A stretch of 15,346 nt of DNA from an uncultured Leucobacter sp. GTDB taxonomy: Bacteria > Actinomycetota > Actinomycetes > Actinomycetales > Microbacteriaceae. Below, piece by piece: positions 6,152-14,600 of this stretch; the first letter of the stretch is position 1; every line of letters begins with the position of its first letter. Below the pieces are notes generated by a model. That model was not told the DNA's origin. It was given only the letters and a program-made list of their open reading frames with translations, and searched no databases. The DNA is taken from assembly GCA_945952575.1 (NCBI GenBank), contig CAMFIY010000023.1:1-15346 (forward strand), given 5' to 3'. The translations under genes were made by a program, and so were the position numbers.

Positions 6152-7046
6152 CTAGGGCGTGTCTGACAATGTCTTGGTCCAGGCGATGGCGGCGTGGATG
6201 AGGACGGCGGCGCGGTAGACGACTGCCAACTTGTCGTATCGGGTCGCGAGCCCCCGCCATTGCTTGGTGCGGCAGAACCGTCGCTCGATCACGTTGCGGT
6301 CGCGGTAGTCGTCGGAGTCGAGTCCGACGGGACGGCCCCCGTGTGAGCCGCGGCGTTTACGGTGTCCTTGTTGGTCACGGGGTTCCGGGATCACAGCCTT
6401 GATCCTGCGACCGCGCAGGTGCGCCCGGATCGCGCGAGACGAGTACGCCTTATCACCCCGAACCGCATCCGGCCGAGTGCGAGGCCGTCCGACCGGGCGG
6501 GTCACGCGCAGTTGCTCCAGCATCGGCAACAGCATGGGTGAATCACCGGCCTGGCCGGGCGTGATCACGGTGACCAGCGGGAGCCCGTTACCGTCAACGA
6601 GTTGGTGGATCTTCGTCGACAAGCCGCCCCGGGAGCGGCCGATGCCGTGATCAGGCGGCTCGACGGACGGATTCGTGTAATTCGATCCAGCCCCCTGTGG
6701 GGCGCGTGGTGTTGGTCGCGTGCTGATGCGCACGAGCAATCGTGGAATCCACCGACACCGACCAATCCACCAAGCCTTCCGCGTCGGCCTGCGCGATCAG
6801 CGTCGACACGATCACATCCCAGGTCCCGTCGGTGGCGAGGCGGTGATGCCAGGTCCGTACCGTCTGCCAAGGCCCGAACACCTCGGGCAGATCACGCCAC
6901 GCGATCCCGCACCGATAGCGGTAGATGATGCCCTCCAACATCGACCGAGCGTCCGAGAACTTCCGCCCCGGACGCCCCGTCGGCTTCGGCATCATGCCCT
7001 CGACCAACGACCACTGAGCATCAGAGAGCAACTGAAACCGCGACAC
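6152..7046 (-). CDS. IS5-family transposase (two frames, orfA/orfB)
   Basis: A DDE transposase encoded in two overlapping frames. orfA (7046-6651, GTG start) has the N-terminal IS5 domain (LSDAQWSLVEGMMP, GIAWRDLPEVFGPWQTV) and the first catalytic Asp, D100, in WSVSVDSTIARAHQHA. orfB (read within 6739-6152) has the second Asp in RGDKAYSS and the Glu in RNVIERRFCRTKQWRGLATRYDKLA. Joining them needs a +1 (or -2) shift, most likely at the five-G run of ACAGGGGGC (CCCCC at 6691-6695 on the plus strand), giving QGAGSN and then HGIGRSRGGLSTK. The same arrangement occurs in the other IS5-type copy here. The protein ends SDTP, with its TAG stop (6154-6152) formed by the CTAG target. Confidence 0.88.
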
Positions 7047-7068
7047 GACCCCAGACTCTCAGCCGACC

Positions 7069-7093
7069 ACACCAACCTGTGTCAGACATGCCC
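7069..7093 (-). repeat. Inner copy of the IS right end
   Basis: Read inward from 7093 this is GGGCATGTCTGACACAGG and onward for 25 bases. It matches the outer right end (7556-7532) at 23 of 25 positions and has the same orientation. It lies just upstream of the transposase start, where the right terminal repeat of a simple IS would be. Its flank is CTC rather than CTAG. It supplies the last codons and the stop of the phosphatase gene. Confidence 0.75.
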
Positions 7094-7519
7094 GAGTCGA
7101 GCCTCACGCACGAATCGACGCTGCCAGGGTGTCTCGACCGCGTTGCGGCGATAGACAGCGCGGACCCAGGCTACGGCTTCGTCGGCCGGTACGCCGTCAT
7201 ACCGAGCAAGGAGGGCGAGAGCTGTCCCGGTTCTCCCGATGCCGCCGCCACACGCTACCTCGACCCTCTCAGTAAGAGACCGATCGTAGACCTCCCGAAG
7301 CGCGTCGATCGCGTCGATCGGCTCTCTGGGCAGACGGAAGTCCGGCCATGCGATCCACCGCGACGGCCAGCTTTCCTGATGCAGACGCGACGTGAGGTAG
7401 AGCCCGAAATCCGGTTCGTCACCGTCAGCGACCGGTCCATCTCTCAGCCCGCGCCCACGTACGAGACGACCACTCGGCAGTGTCACCACACCGCTTCGAC
7501 CAGCCGCCCACGGTTCCAT
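7082..7519 (-). CDS. Protein-tyrosine-phosphatase-like protein between IS ends
   Basis: About 145 aa from ATG 7519 (frame open from GTG 7552 inside the IS end). It carries the cysteine-phosphatase loop CxxxxxR as C90-GGGIG-R96-T97 in VEVACGGGIGRTGTAL, a probable general acid D60 in WPDF, and the late motif AVETPWQRRFV. This arrangement (TLPSGRLVRGRGL, SRWIAWPDFRLP, CGGGIGRTG, VETPWQRRF) resembles a small phosphatase family found in actinobacteria. The substrate is unknown. The final residues GHV and the TGA come from the inner IS end, so the natural C-terminus was cut by a few residues. The active site is intact, so the protein may work. The SD lies too close to ATG 7519 to be decisive. Confidence 0.75.
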   Translation of the reverse strand: MEPWAAGRSGVVTLPSGRLVRGRGLRDGPVADGDEPDFGLYLTSRLHQESWPSRWIAWPDFRLPREPIDAIDALREVYDRSLTERVEVACGGGIGRTGTALALLARYDGVPADEAVAWVRAVYRRNAVETPWQRRFVREARLGHV

Positions 7520-7531
7520 CCCCTCATCGTG

Positions 7532-7556
7532 ACACCAACCTTTGTCAGACACGCCC
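7532..7556 (-). repeat. Outer IS right end
   Basis: Read inward from 7556 this is GGGCGTGTCTGACAAAGG and onward to GGTTGGTGT. It matches the inner right end at 23 of 25 bases and pairs with the left end at 6155-6169 without mismatch over 15 bases. It is followed by CTAG, which is shared with the next IS. Confidence 0.75.
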
Positions 7557-7559
7557 TAG

Positions 7560-8971
7560 TACTACAGTCGCGTTTATTTCGCGTGGTGCGGCGCGTTAGC
7601 GCCGTTGTGGGTGATGATCGTGTTAACCCTTGGCGGTGGGTGACGATATTGCTGTGGCGGATGTGCGGGAGTGGGCGGCGGAGCTGGATGAGGTCGCTGG
7701 TCTGATCGGGCCGCGGTTCGCTCGTTCGGAGCCGCGCCGGAACGCTGTCGCGTATGTGCGAGGGCTGCTGTCGGAGCAGGAGCGGAAGAACTCGTGGACG
7801 CTGTCGGAGCACGCCGGTCAGGTGACGCCGGATCCGATGCAGCGGCTGTTGTCGACCACGGACTGGGATCCCGACCTGGTCCGTGACGATCTCCGCTCCT
7901 ACGTGGTCGAGCACCTCGGCGACCGTGCCGGAATCCTGATCGTCGATGAGACCGGGTTCTTGAAGAAAGGCGACCGGTCCGCGGGCGTGGCCAGGCAGTA
8001 CACGGGCACGGCGGGACGGATCGAGAACGCGCAGGTCGGCGTCTTCCTGACGTACTCGACACCCACGGGCCGGACGTTCCTGGATCGGGAGCTGTATCTG
8101 CCGAAGACGTGGACCGAGGACCGTGCCCGCTGCGCCCGCGCCGGTGTCCCGAAGGAGCGCGGGTTTCAGACGAAGCCGGAGCTCGCGATGGGCATGCTGG
8201 CCCGCGCGATCGATGCCGACGTCCCCGCATCATGGGTGACTGGCGACGCCGTCTACGGCCAGTACTACCGGCTCCGCAAGGCGCTCGAGGATCGCGGGAT
8301 GTCGTACGTGCTCGCCGTGCCGTCCAGCCAGCGGGTGATCGCGAAGACCACCGTGTCGATCCTCGGGAAGGAGTACCGCGCCGACGCGCTCATCGGCGAG
8401 CTCCCAGCCACGGCGTGGCGGACCAGGTCCGCCGGCGCGGGCTCGAAAGGCGACCGCCGATACGCGTGGGCACGCGCCCGGATCAACGGGGAACGCGACC
8501 CGGATGCCGAGTACTGGCTCCTCGCCCGCCGCAGCCTCACCGACCCGTCAGAGCTCGCGTACTACCTCTGCCACGGCCCCAAGCGCGTCGCCTTGGGCGA
8601 GCTGGTCCGCGTCGCCGGCGCGAGATGGGCGATCGAGGAGACCTTCCAAACGGCGAAAGGGCAGACCGGGCTGGACCACTACCAAGTCCGGCAGTACACC
8701 GGCTGGTACCGGCACATCACGCTCTCCATGCTCGCCCACGCCTTCCTCACCGTCACCCGGTCAAAAAGGGGGCTCGAGGAGACAAAGACGGAGACCTCGT
8801 CGAGCTGAGCCTGCCCGAGATCCGACACCTCATCGCCGCGCTCGTGCTGAATGCGCCCGCCGACCCCGCGCGAGTGCTCCACCGGTCACGCTGGCGCCGA
8901 AAACACCAACACACCGCCCGACGACACCATTATCTACGCCGCGGACACACGCCATAAACGCGACTGTAGTA
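7560..8971 (+). mobile_element. IS701-like insertion sequence
   Basis: Perfect 18-bp terminal inverted repeats, TACTACAGTCGCGTTTAT, lie at 7560-7577 and, inverted, at 8954-8971. CTAG flanks both sides (7556-7559 and 8972-8975) and fits the 4-bp YTAR target duplication known for the IS701 family. Length is about 1.4 kb with a single transposase gene, as expected for the family. Confidence 0.9.
7630..8957 (+). CDS. IS701-family transposase, frame change near C-terminus
   Basis: A DDE transposase. The first frame (TTG 7630 or GTG 7636 start, stop at 8808) gives 392 aa with D106 in ILIVDETGFLKKG, D206 in WVTGDAVYG, and the Glu in RWAIEETFQTAKGQTGLDHYQVR (E336/E337). After LAHAFLTVTRSK it runs into an unrelated short tail. 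The expected family C-terminus (DLVELSLPEIRHLIAALVL, then WRRKHQHTARRHHYLRR) continues in the -1 frame to TAA 8957. The switch falls at an A5G5 run (8763-8772), either a programmed slippery site or a mutation at a homopolymer. The annotated span covers both frames. Confidence 0.88.
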
Positions 8972-8974
8972 CTA

Positions 8975-9953
8975 GGGCGTGTCTCCCATATAGTCGGGTG
9001 TTGACGCGCGATTCTGGGTGATGTGTCTTCGTGTCAAGAGTCTCGGTTCCGTGGAGTGACGGATGAGCAGTGGGCGCTGATCGGGCCTTTGCTTCCGTCG
9101 AACGCGGGTAAGAAGGGCCATCCGTTCAGAGATGACCGTCCGGTCGTGGATGGGATCATCCACCGATTCCGGACGGGTGTCGCCTGGCGGGATGTGCCGC
9201 GGGGTGAGTTTGGTCCGTGGCAGACGCTCTGGAAGCGTCACCGCCGTTACGCCGGTGATGGCACCTGGGATCGAGTGCTGCAGGCGCTGCTGGCCGATGC
9301 CGATGCGAAGGGCTTGATCACGTGGGACGTGTCGGTGGACGCCACGATCGCGCGGGCGCATCAGCACGCGACGAACACGACGCGCCCTGACCAGGACACA
9401 GGGGGCGGGATCGAATCACAAGAATCTGCCGCTGGAGCTCGTCGAGCCTGACGGGCATGGCATCGGCCGCTCTCGCGGTGGGTTGACGACGAAGATCCAT
9501 CACGCGGTCGACGCGTCCGGGCGGCCGCTGGCGGTGGTGGTCACCGGCGGGCAGCGCAACGACGGCGCGATGCTCGAGCAGGTCCTCGACGACATCCGCG
9601 CCCCACGCCCAGGCGGCGGGCGGCCCCGCACCGCACCGGACTCGGTCGCCGCAGACAAGGCCTACGCGACCGGCGTGAACCGGCGGATGCTCCGCGCCCG
9701 CGGCATCAAGACCGTCATCCCCGAGAAGAGCACCGAGATCGCCTCGCGGAAACGCAAAGGCTCCGCAGGTGGGCGCCCGCCGCCGTTCGACACCGACGCC
9801 TACAAGGCCCGCAACGTCGTCGAACGGTCCTTCAACCGGATCAAGCAATGGCGGGGCCTCGCGACCCGCTACGACAAGCTCGCCATCACCTACCGCGCCG
9901 GCGCACTCATCCACGCCTGCCTCACGTGGGCGCAACTATTGGGAGACACACCC
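8975..9953 (+). mobile_element. Second IS5-family insertion sequence
   Basis: Left end GGGCGTGTCTCCCATATAGT (8975-8994) is matched by the inverted right end GGGTGTGTCTCCCAATAGT (9953-9935), with one substitution and one base of indel. CTAG bounds both sides (8972-8975 and 9953-9956). The left CTAG is the right target copy of the IS701-like element. The first ten bases, GGGCGTGTCT, equal those of the other IS5-type element in the island, so the two are related but distinct. Confidence 0.88.
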
Positions 9954-9956
9954 TAG
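9023..9956 (+). CDS. IS5-family transposase (two frames, orfA/orfB)
   Basis: A DDE transposase split over two frames. orfA (GTG 9023 to 9451) carries VTDEQWALIGPLLP, GVAWRDVPRGEFGPWQTLW and the first Asp, D106, in WDVSVDATIARAHQHA. The second frame, ending at 9956, carries HGIGRSRGGLTTKIHHAVD, the second Asp in AADKAYATG, and the Glu in RNVVERSFNRIKQWRGLATRYDKLA. The change of frame is +1 (or -2) and falls near ACAGGGGGC (G run 9401-9405), where the second frame reads QGAGSNHKNLPLELVEPD. The product ends GDTP, with its stop TAG (9954-9956) lying in the CTAG target. All catalytic residues are present, so the copy may be active if frameshifting occurs. Confidence 0.88.
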
Positions 9957-10532
9957 ATCTCGGGCGAATGCCTGAGTTGAGCCTGAACGCGGAATAAACA
10001 CCCTCGGCCGAGCCCACACGCCGTCGGCGGTCCACCCCGCCACGATTTCATTCGCGCGCTCGACGATTGCGGTCCACGCGTCCTCGATGGATGCGCTCGG
10101 ATCGTAGGCAGGCAAAGCGTCGGCGTATTCGGGGAGCGCCCCGTTTATGTATGCAGTTGTGAGGCGAAACCCCGCCGCTGGCTCGGCGATCCAGGCTGTC
10201 GTGAGCAGCGCGCGATGCTTCGTCGTGCTCGGAATCGCCACGCCGACGCTGAACTGGAGCTCGCCGCTAGAGGTCGCAACAACCTCCTGAGGGCTGAACT
10301 TGCCTAGCAGGGCACCCGTGATCTGTGACGCCAGAACGATCGAGTCCCGCGGCTGATACCCGTATCCGTGCTCCAGGAACCCCACCCACTTTCGCTCGCG
10401 GTGCGCTCGGTCCAGGCAGTAGTTGCGGACCTTTTGTTCGACAGCGACAAGATCGGGAAACTGTAGGTGGATGTACGGGAGTTTGAACGAAGCAGGCAAC
10501 TCGCGGTTATCGTGCCCGCTGACTCGAAGCAC
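9936..10532 (-). CDS. Unknown protein, 3' end cut by IS
   Basis: A 198-aa frame with normal-looking composition. The stretch SFKLPYIHLQF, VEQKVRNYCLDRAHRERKWVGFLEHGYGY (about 15-61) loosely recalls the DUF6883 pattern (KLP, KxRxYLL, HxxGxxK, GY), but I would not assign it. A second part, ALLTTAWIAEPAAGFRLTTAYI (about 108-129), is beta-rich. The last residues GCVSQ and the stop come from the terminal repeat of the second IS5 element, so the native C-terminus is lost. The start is uncertain: GTG 10532 has a weak GGCAGGG upstream. The frame is open back to TAG 10674-10676, and the intervening sequence also looks like protein. The DNA is visibly poorer in G+C than the backbone, suggesting transfer. 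Confidence 0.6.
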   Translation of the reverse strand: MLRVSGHDNRELPASFKLPYIHLQFPDLVAVEQKVRNYCLDRAHRERKWVGFLEHGYGYQPRDSIVLASQITGALLGKFSPQEVVATSSGELQFSVGVAIPSTTKHRALLTTAWIAEPAAGFRLTTAYINGALPEYADALPAYDPSASIEDAWTAIVERANEIVAGWTADGVWARPRVFIPRSGSTQAFARDLGCVSQ

Positions 10533-10673
10533 TGGCGCCCTGCCAGCAGCCCGTAATGCCCGCTGCAGGGGCGTCTGAGGCGGTAGGGCAAGGGGTCGAC
10601 TCGGGACGTCACGGGGCAGCGCGAGATGGCGGCATTTGTCCTCTAGATGTGGTCCATCGATGTCGTGATAGAA

Positions 10674-11372
10674 CTAGCCAGCGGCCGGCCCCTCCGGTGT
10701 GCGATCCGCTTTCCATCGTGGCTCGTCGCCGGAGTAATCGACATTGTCCGGGTAGTCCTCGTAGTCGGAGACAATGACATGATCAGCAACGATATAGCGG
10801 AGTATAAGGCCATTCCACAGAAGATCCGCTGCGACTGCACTGGTCTCATCCCAAGCGATCGCCGCGATCAGAACGCCAGCGCGCGAACACGCGTCAATCA
10901 ACAAGCCCGCGAGTGACGGTCCCGCGAACGAGATTGACAAACACTCTGCTCTTCGAAGATCTCGAATCGACAGCTGATCACCTTGAACCTCTGTCACGTC
11001 AACTTCGCGCAGGAGCTTCATCATCAAGTGCTCTTCGTAGTTCGGTAGTGATCCGTTCCGGGTCGACCCGAGCGGGCGGCCAGCCTTCTCCTCGTAAGGC
11101 CCCATCGAGATCGAAGCAGGTCTGGACGGGAGGGGTGCGAGCACCAGTCCAGTCCGTACCAGGAGGTCGGACCCGCTGTCAGCCATCAGCGATAGCAGGT
11201 GTTCTTCCAGGACCCACCATTCGGTGCCGGTCAAGTCGAGCAGAAGACTTAGTGGGCGATCTTCGTCCGCCGATGAGCTAGGTTCTTGCCCGCCATCACC
11301 GTGATTCGCGACTGAACGAAACTCCGGCACGGTGGCCCGACTGTCATTCACAGTCTTGTTGATAGACGGCAT
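10674..11372 (-). CDS. Unknown protein in lower-G+C cargo region
   Basis: About 232 aa from ATG 11372 (frame open to 11501, but the extra residues are Arg-rich and doubtful). No family is recognised. It is acidic and soluble. The core begins PLSLLLDLTGTEWWVLEEHLLSLMADSGSD, followed by a helical hydrophobic stretch with ECLSISFAGPSLAGLLIDAC and GVLIAAIAWDETSAVAADLLWNGLILRYIV, and a Tyr/Asp-rich tail (VSDYEDYPDNVDYSGDEPRW). No nucleotide-binding or catalytic signature is visible. No SD precedes ATG 11372; other starts lie just downstream. It precedes the gene at 9936-10532 on the same strand in the same reading frame, separated by a TAG, so the two may act together or be one broken gene. Confidence 0.6.
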   Translation of the reverse strand: MPSINKTVNDSRATVPEFRSVANHGDGGQEPSSSADEDRPLSLLLDLTGTEWWVLEEHLLSLMADSGSDLLVRTGLVLAPLPSRPASISMGPYEEKAGRPLGSTRNGSLPNYEEHLMMKLLREVDVTEVQGDQLSIRDLRRAECLSISFAGPSLAGLLIDACSRAGVLIAAIAWDETSAVAADLLWNGLILRYIVADHVIVSDYEDYPDNVDYSGDEPRWKADRTPEGPAAG

Positions 11373-11649
11373 AAGGCACACGGTATTCAGTTTTCGCTTA
11401 GAACGCCTCGAAAGCCGGTCCTCAATCGGGCGCGTTAGGAGCCGAGCCGCGCGTCTGATCGTCGTCGATATCCGACGGCACGCACGACCCGCCCGCAGCA
11501 AATCTCAGATGGCGTGCCTCAAATGAACGCGAAGCAAGAGGCTCGACCGATCCCGTCGTTCGAGCCGTCACCAACCGAGAGAGCAATGCACGCAGGCACT
11601 TTCTGTGTAAGTACTCGCTACTTAGACCTAATCGGCGTAGTCTGAAGCC
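11373..11649. promoter_or_regulatory. Divergent intergenic region upstream of traA
   Basis: It holds three structured sites. GGCTCGA (11540-11546) and TCGAGCC (11560-11566) form an inverted repeat with a 13-base spacer. TAAGTA-CTCGC-TACTTA (11608-11624) is a perfect palindrome. CTTAGAC (11621-11627) and GTCTGAAG (11640-11647) form an imperfect one. TAGTCT (11638-11643), a TANNNT -10 candidate, ends 6 bases before the traA ATG, which has no SD; a leaderless transcript is therefore possible. The origin of transfer of MobF systems often lies just upstream of the relaxase gene, so an oriT could be here, but no known nick sequence is recognisable. Confidence 0.4.
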
Positions 11650-14600
11650 ATGCGCGGTGGCCTCGAGCGGTGGAAGCGGGGTGTCGGGTCGCAGGGTGTC
11701 CGGCAGGCGATGGCCTACGCTTTCAAGGGCAGCTGCGACTCGCACCTGCGTGCGGTGACCGGTGTCGAGGCACTCGCCGGCTACAGCGGGGTGGGTGGGG
11801 GCGGCGTGCAGCGGTTCACCGTCGCGGACGGCGATGTCACCGTCGACACGCTCGGCGCCGAGGAGCTGCGCCGCTGGGTAGACGGCCACGACCCGGTCAC
11901 CGACGAACAGCGCGGCCGCGAACTCACCTTGCCGGCGGCCGACCTGATCCTCGACGGGACGATCAACGCGCCCAAGTCCTACAGCATCGCCGCGCTCCTG
12001 CATCCTGACCTCGCTGCCGAGTTCGAGGCGCTCCAAGACCGCCTGCGCCACACGATCATCACCACCTGGCAGCGGGAGCTCAACGCGCGGCGCGGCGCCG
12101 GCGGCCGCATTCGCGAATCGCTCCATCGCATCGAAGTCGTCGAGCTACAGCACCGCCGCTCACGGGCCCTCGACCCGCACATTCACCGTCACCTGTGGCT
12201 CAACGTCAAGGTCCAAGGCCAGGACGGCAAATGGTCGAATGTCGACTCCCGTGTCGCGATGAAGCTCCACACGCTCATCAACGCCGAAGGGGAACTGGCC
12301 GCGCGCACCGACCCGCAGTGGCTCCGCGCGCTCGCCGACCACGGATACCGTCTCGACGACCACGGTGAGATCGCCGAACTCGCGTCCCTCGTGCGCCCGC
12401 TGTCGCGCCGCTCAACCCAGATCGAGACGCACCGTGCCCGGCTTCTTGTCGAGTGGCGTGAGGCGCACCCGGGGCAGGAGCCCGACCACGCGGTGCTGCA
12501 GCAGATCGATCGGCGCGCGTGGGCGATGGGGCGACCGCAGAAGCCGTCAGATCTCGAAGAGGGCGAGTGGGAGAGACGGATCCGAAGCGAGATCGCCGAG
12601 GTCGCGGCTGATGCGCTCGCCAACCGAGCGCCGGCCGAGATGGTGCCAGTCCCGATCGGTGCCCTGGATCGTGACCTGTTGGCGGCGAAGGCCATCGTGG
12701 ATGCCGACGCGCGATCGACCGGATGCGGCGGACGCTTCTCCGCCTACGACGTGCGGGCAGGTGCCACTCGAGCGATCGCCGCGGTGGGGATCGTGAGCGA
12801 GAGATCTCACCTGCAGGAGCTCATCGACGACGTCACCGCGCGCGCCAGACAGCTCACCGTCGACCTGCTCACCGACGAGGGTGGGCGACCCGAACACGTC
12901 AAGGCCTACATGGCGGCATCCACCGCGGCACTCAAAGTCGACCTCGCCCATCGCCTCGAGGCGCTCACGCACGAAGGTATCCGCTTCGACAGCGACGACA
13001 TCGCGAGCATCGGCCACCTTCTCCTCGCGCGGGATGAGCGGCTCGACGACGGGCAGATTGACGCTGCCGCGGCCATTGCGGGGACTGACCGGCTGGTGTC
13101 GGTGACCGGCCCGGCCGGTACGGGCAAGACGACCCTGCTGCGCGTGGTTCGCATCGCGCTGAAGCAGCAGGGGCGCGGCATGATCGTCGTCGCACCGACG
13201 AAGAAGGCTGCCACGGTCGCCGGCCGCGAGATCGGGGCGACCGCGATCAGCCTGCACGCTCTCCTCGCCGACCATGGCTGGCGATGGGGGCGCGACGCGG
13301 CCGGTGCCGAGACCTGGTCGCGATTGGCAGCGGGGGAGACGGATGCCAGCACCGGACGCGTCTATGCGGGTCCGCGCCTCTACCCGCTGCGGCCGGGGGA
13401 TCGCATCGTTGTTGACGAGGCGGGGATGGTCGATCTGCACACCGCGAACGCTCTCGCTGCTCTCGCGCAGGAGTCCGGTGCCGGCATCGCGATGGTGGGG
13501 GATCACTTGCAGGCCATGCCCGTCGGCCATGCGGGAGCGATGGCCTGCCTCACGAGGCGCGCCACCGCCGTTGTCGAACTCACCGCTGTCCACCGCTTCC
13601 ATGACCCCACATACGCGGAGCTCACGCTGCGTATGCGCGAACCGGCATCCGTCGACGATGCAGCCCGCGTCGCCGGCGAGTTGGAGGGCCGTGGACTCAT
13701 CCAGCGCGTCGTGGATGCCGACGCGGCTCGGGCCGCGATGGTGTCGGCCTACTTCCAGTGGGCAGGCGACGGCAAACGGGTCGCGCTGGTCACGAGCACG
13801 AACGACGAGGCGACCGCTATCAACGAGCAGATCCAAGAGCGGCGCGTCCAGCGAGGACAACTCGACCCCCGGCGCGTCGCGGCCGGGCAGGGGGAGCAGC
13901 GGCTCCTCGAAGGCGACGTCGTGCAGACCCGTCTGAACGACCGCGGATTGGGAGTCGAGAACCGCGCACTCTGGACGATTCGCCGCATCCGGCCGGACGA
14001 GGTCGAACTGGTCAGCCTCACTGACAGCGGCGACGTCCGACGCGTGAGCAGTGATTACGTCGCCGAGCACGTTCACCTCGCGTATGCATCCACCGTTCAC
14101 GGCATCCAAGGCGAAACAACGGATGCCGCCGTCGTCGGCCCTGGCGTAGACGCGGCCGGCCTCTACGTCGGCATGACCCGTGGCCGACTCCACAACGAGG
14201 CGATCGCTATCGCCCGCGACGCGGCCAGCGCCAGGGAGCAGATCGCAGACAACATGATGCGAAACCGCATGGAGGTCTCGATCGACGACTCCCGTGGAGC
14301 CGCCCGGATCGAGCTGGGGCGAGCGGCTCGGCCCGCACCCACAGTGGAGGCGGCCGCGTGGAGCGACCGGTCACGGCGCCCGTTCGGTGCGCAACCGAAC
14401 ATCGACATCATCGCCGCGCGGGCGGAGCACCAGGCCTCCGAGGCGGCCGACGAGATCCGCAGGCTTCGCGGCGACGGTGCGCAGTTGACGCGTGACCTGC
14501 AGGTCCGGCTGGGCGAGTTGTCGGCGGGCTACGCGCACCAGATCGAGATCAGGGACGCGGCGATCGCCGAGCAGCACCTCCGTGTAGCGCTGCCGCCGGA

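Larger units (their letters stand above)
6155..7556 (-). mobile_element. IS5-family element enclosing a phosphatase gene
   Basis: The outer ends are perfect 15-bp inverted repeats, GGGCGTGTCTGACAA, at 6155-6169 and 7542-7556. Each is bounded by CTAG (6152-6155 and 7556-7559), so the target duplication is TA or CTAG. A second, diverged copy of the right end lies inside at 7069-7093, bounded by CTC instead of CTAG. The segment thus contains left end, transposase, inner right end, a phosphatase-like gene, and outer right end. A normal IS of this group would be about 940 bp (6155-7093); this one is about 1400 bp. Confidence 0.7.

Noticed and set aside
6141..6158. Left IS flank read as the native end of the 9936-10532 gene
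   Set aside because: The joined tail is Pro/Arg-rich while another frame on that flank looks coding, so the join is not accepted as the original C-terminus.
9318..9935. Minus-strand frame of about 205 codons opposite the third IS
   Set aside because: It is antisense to an IS5 transposase with intact catalytic residues and has Ala/Gly/Arg-rich shadow composition.
10647..11281. Plus-strand frames opposite the unknown low-G+C gene
   Set aside because: The minus frame has more natural protein composition and continues the cargo direction; the plus frames are short, broken and Ser/Arg-rich.
12547..14193. 548-codon open frame on the minus strand opposite the relaxase gene
   Set aside because: It is a shadow of high-G+C coding DNA. 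The plus frame has every relaxase-helicase motif, and this one has no recognisable domain and an atypical composition.
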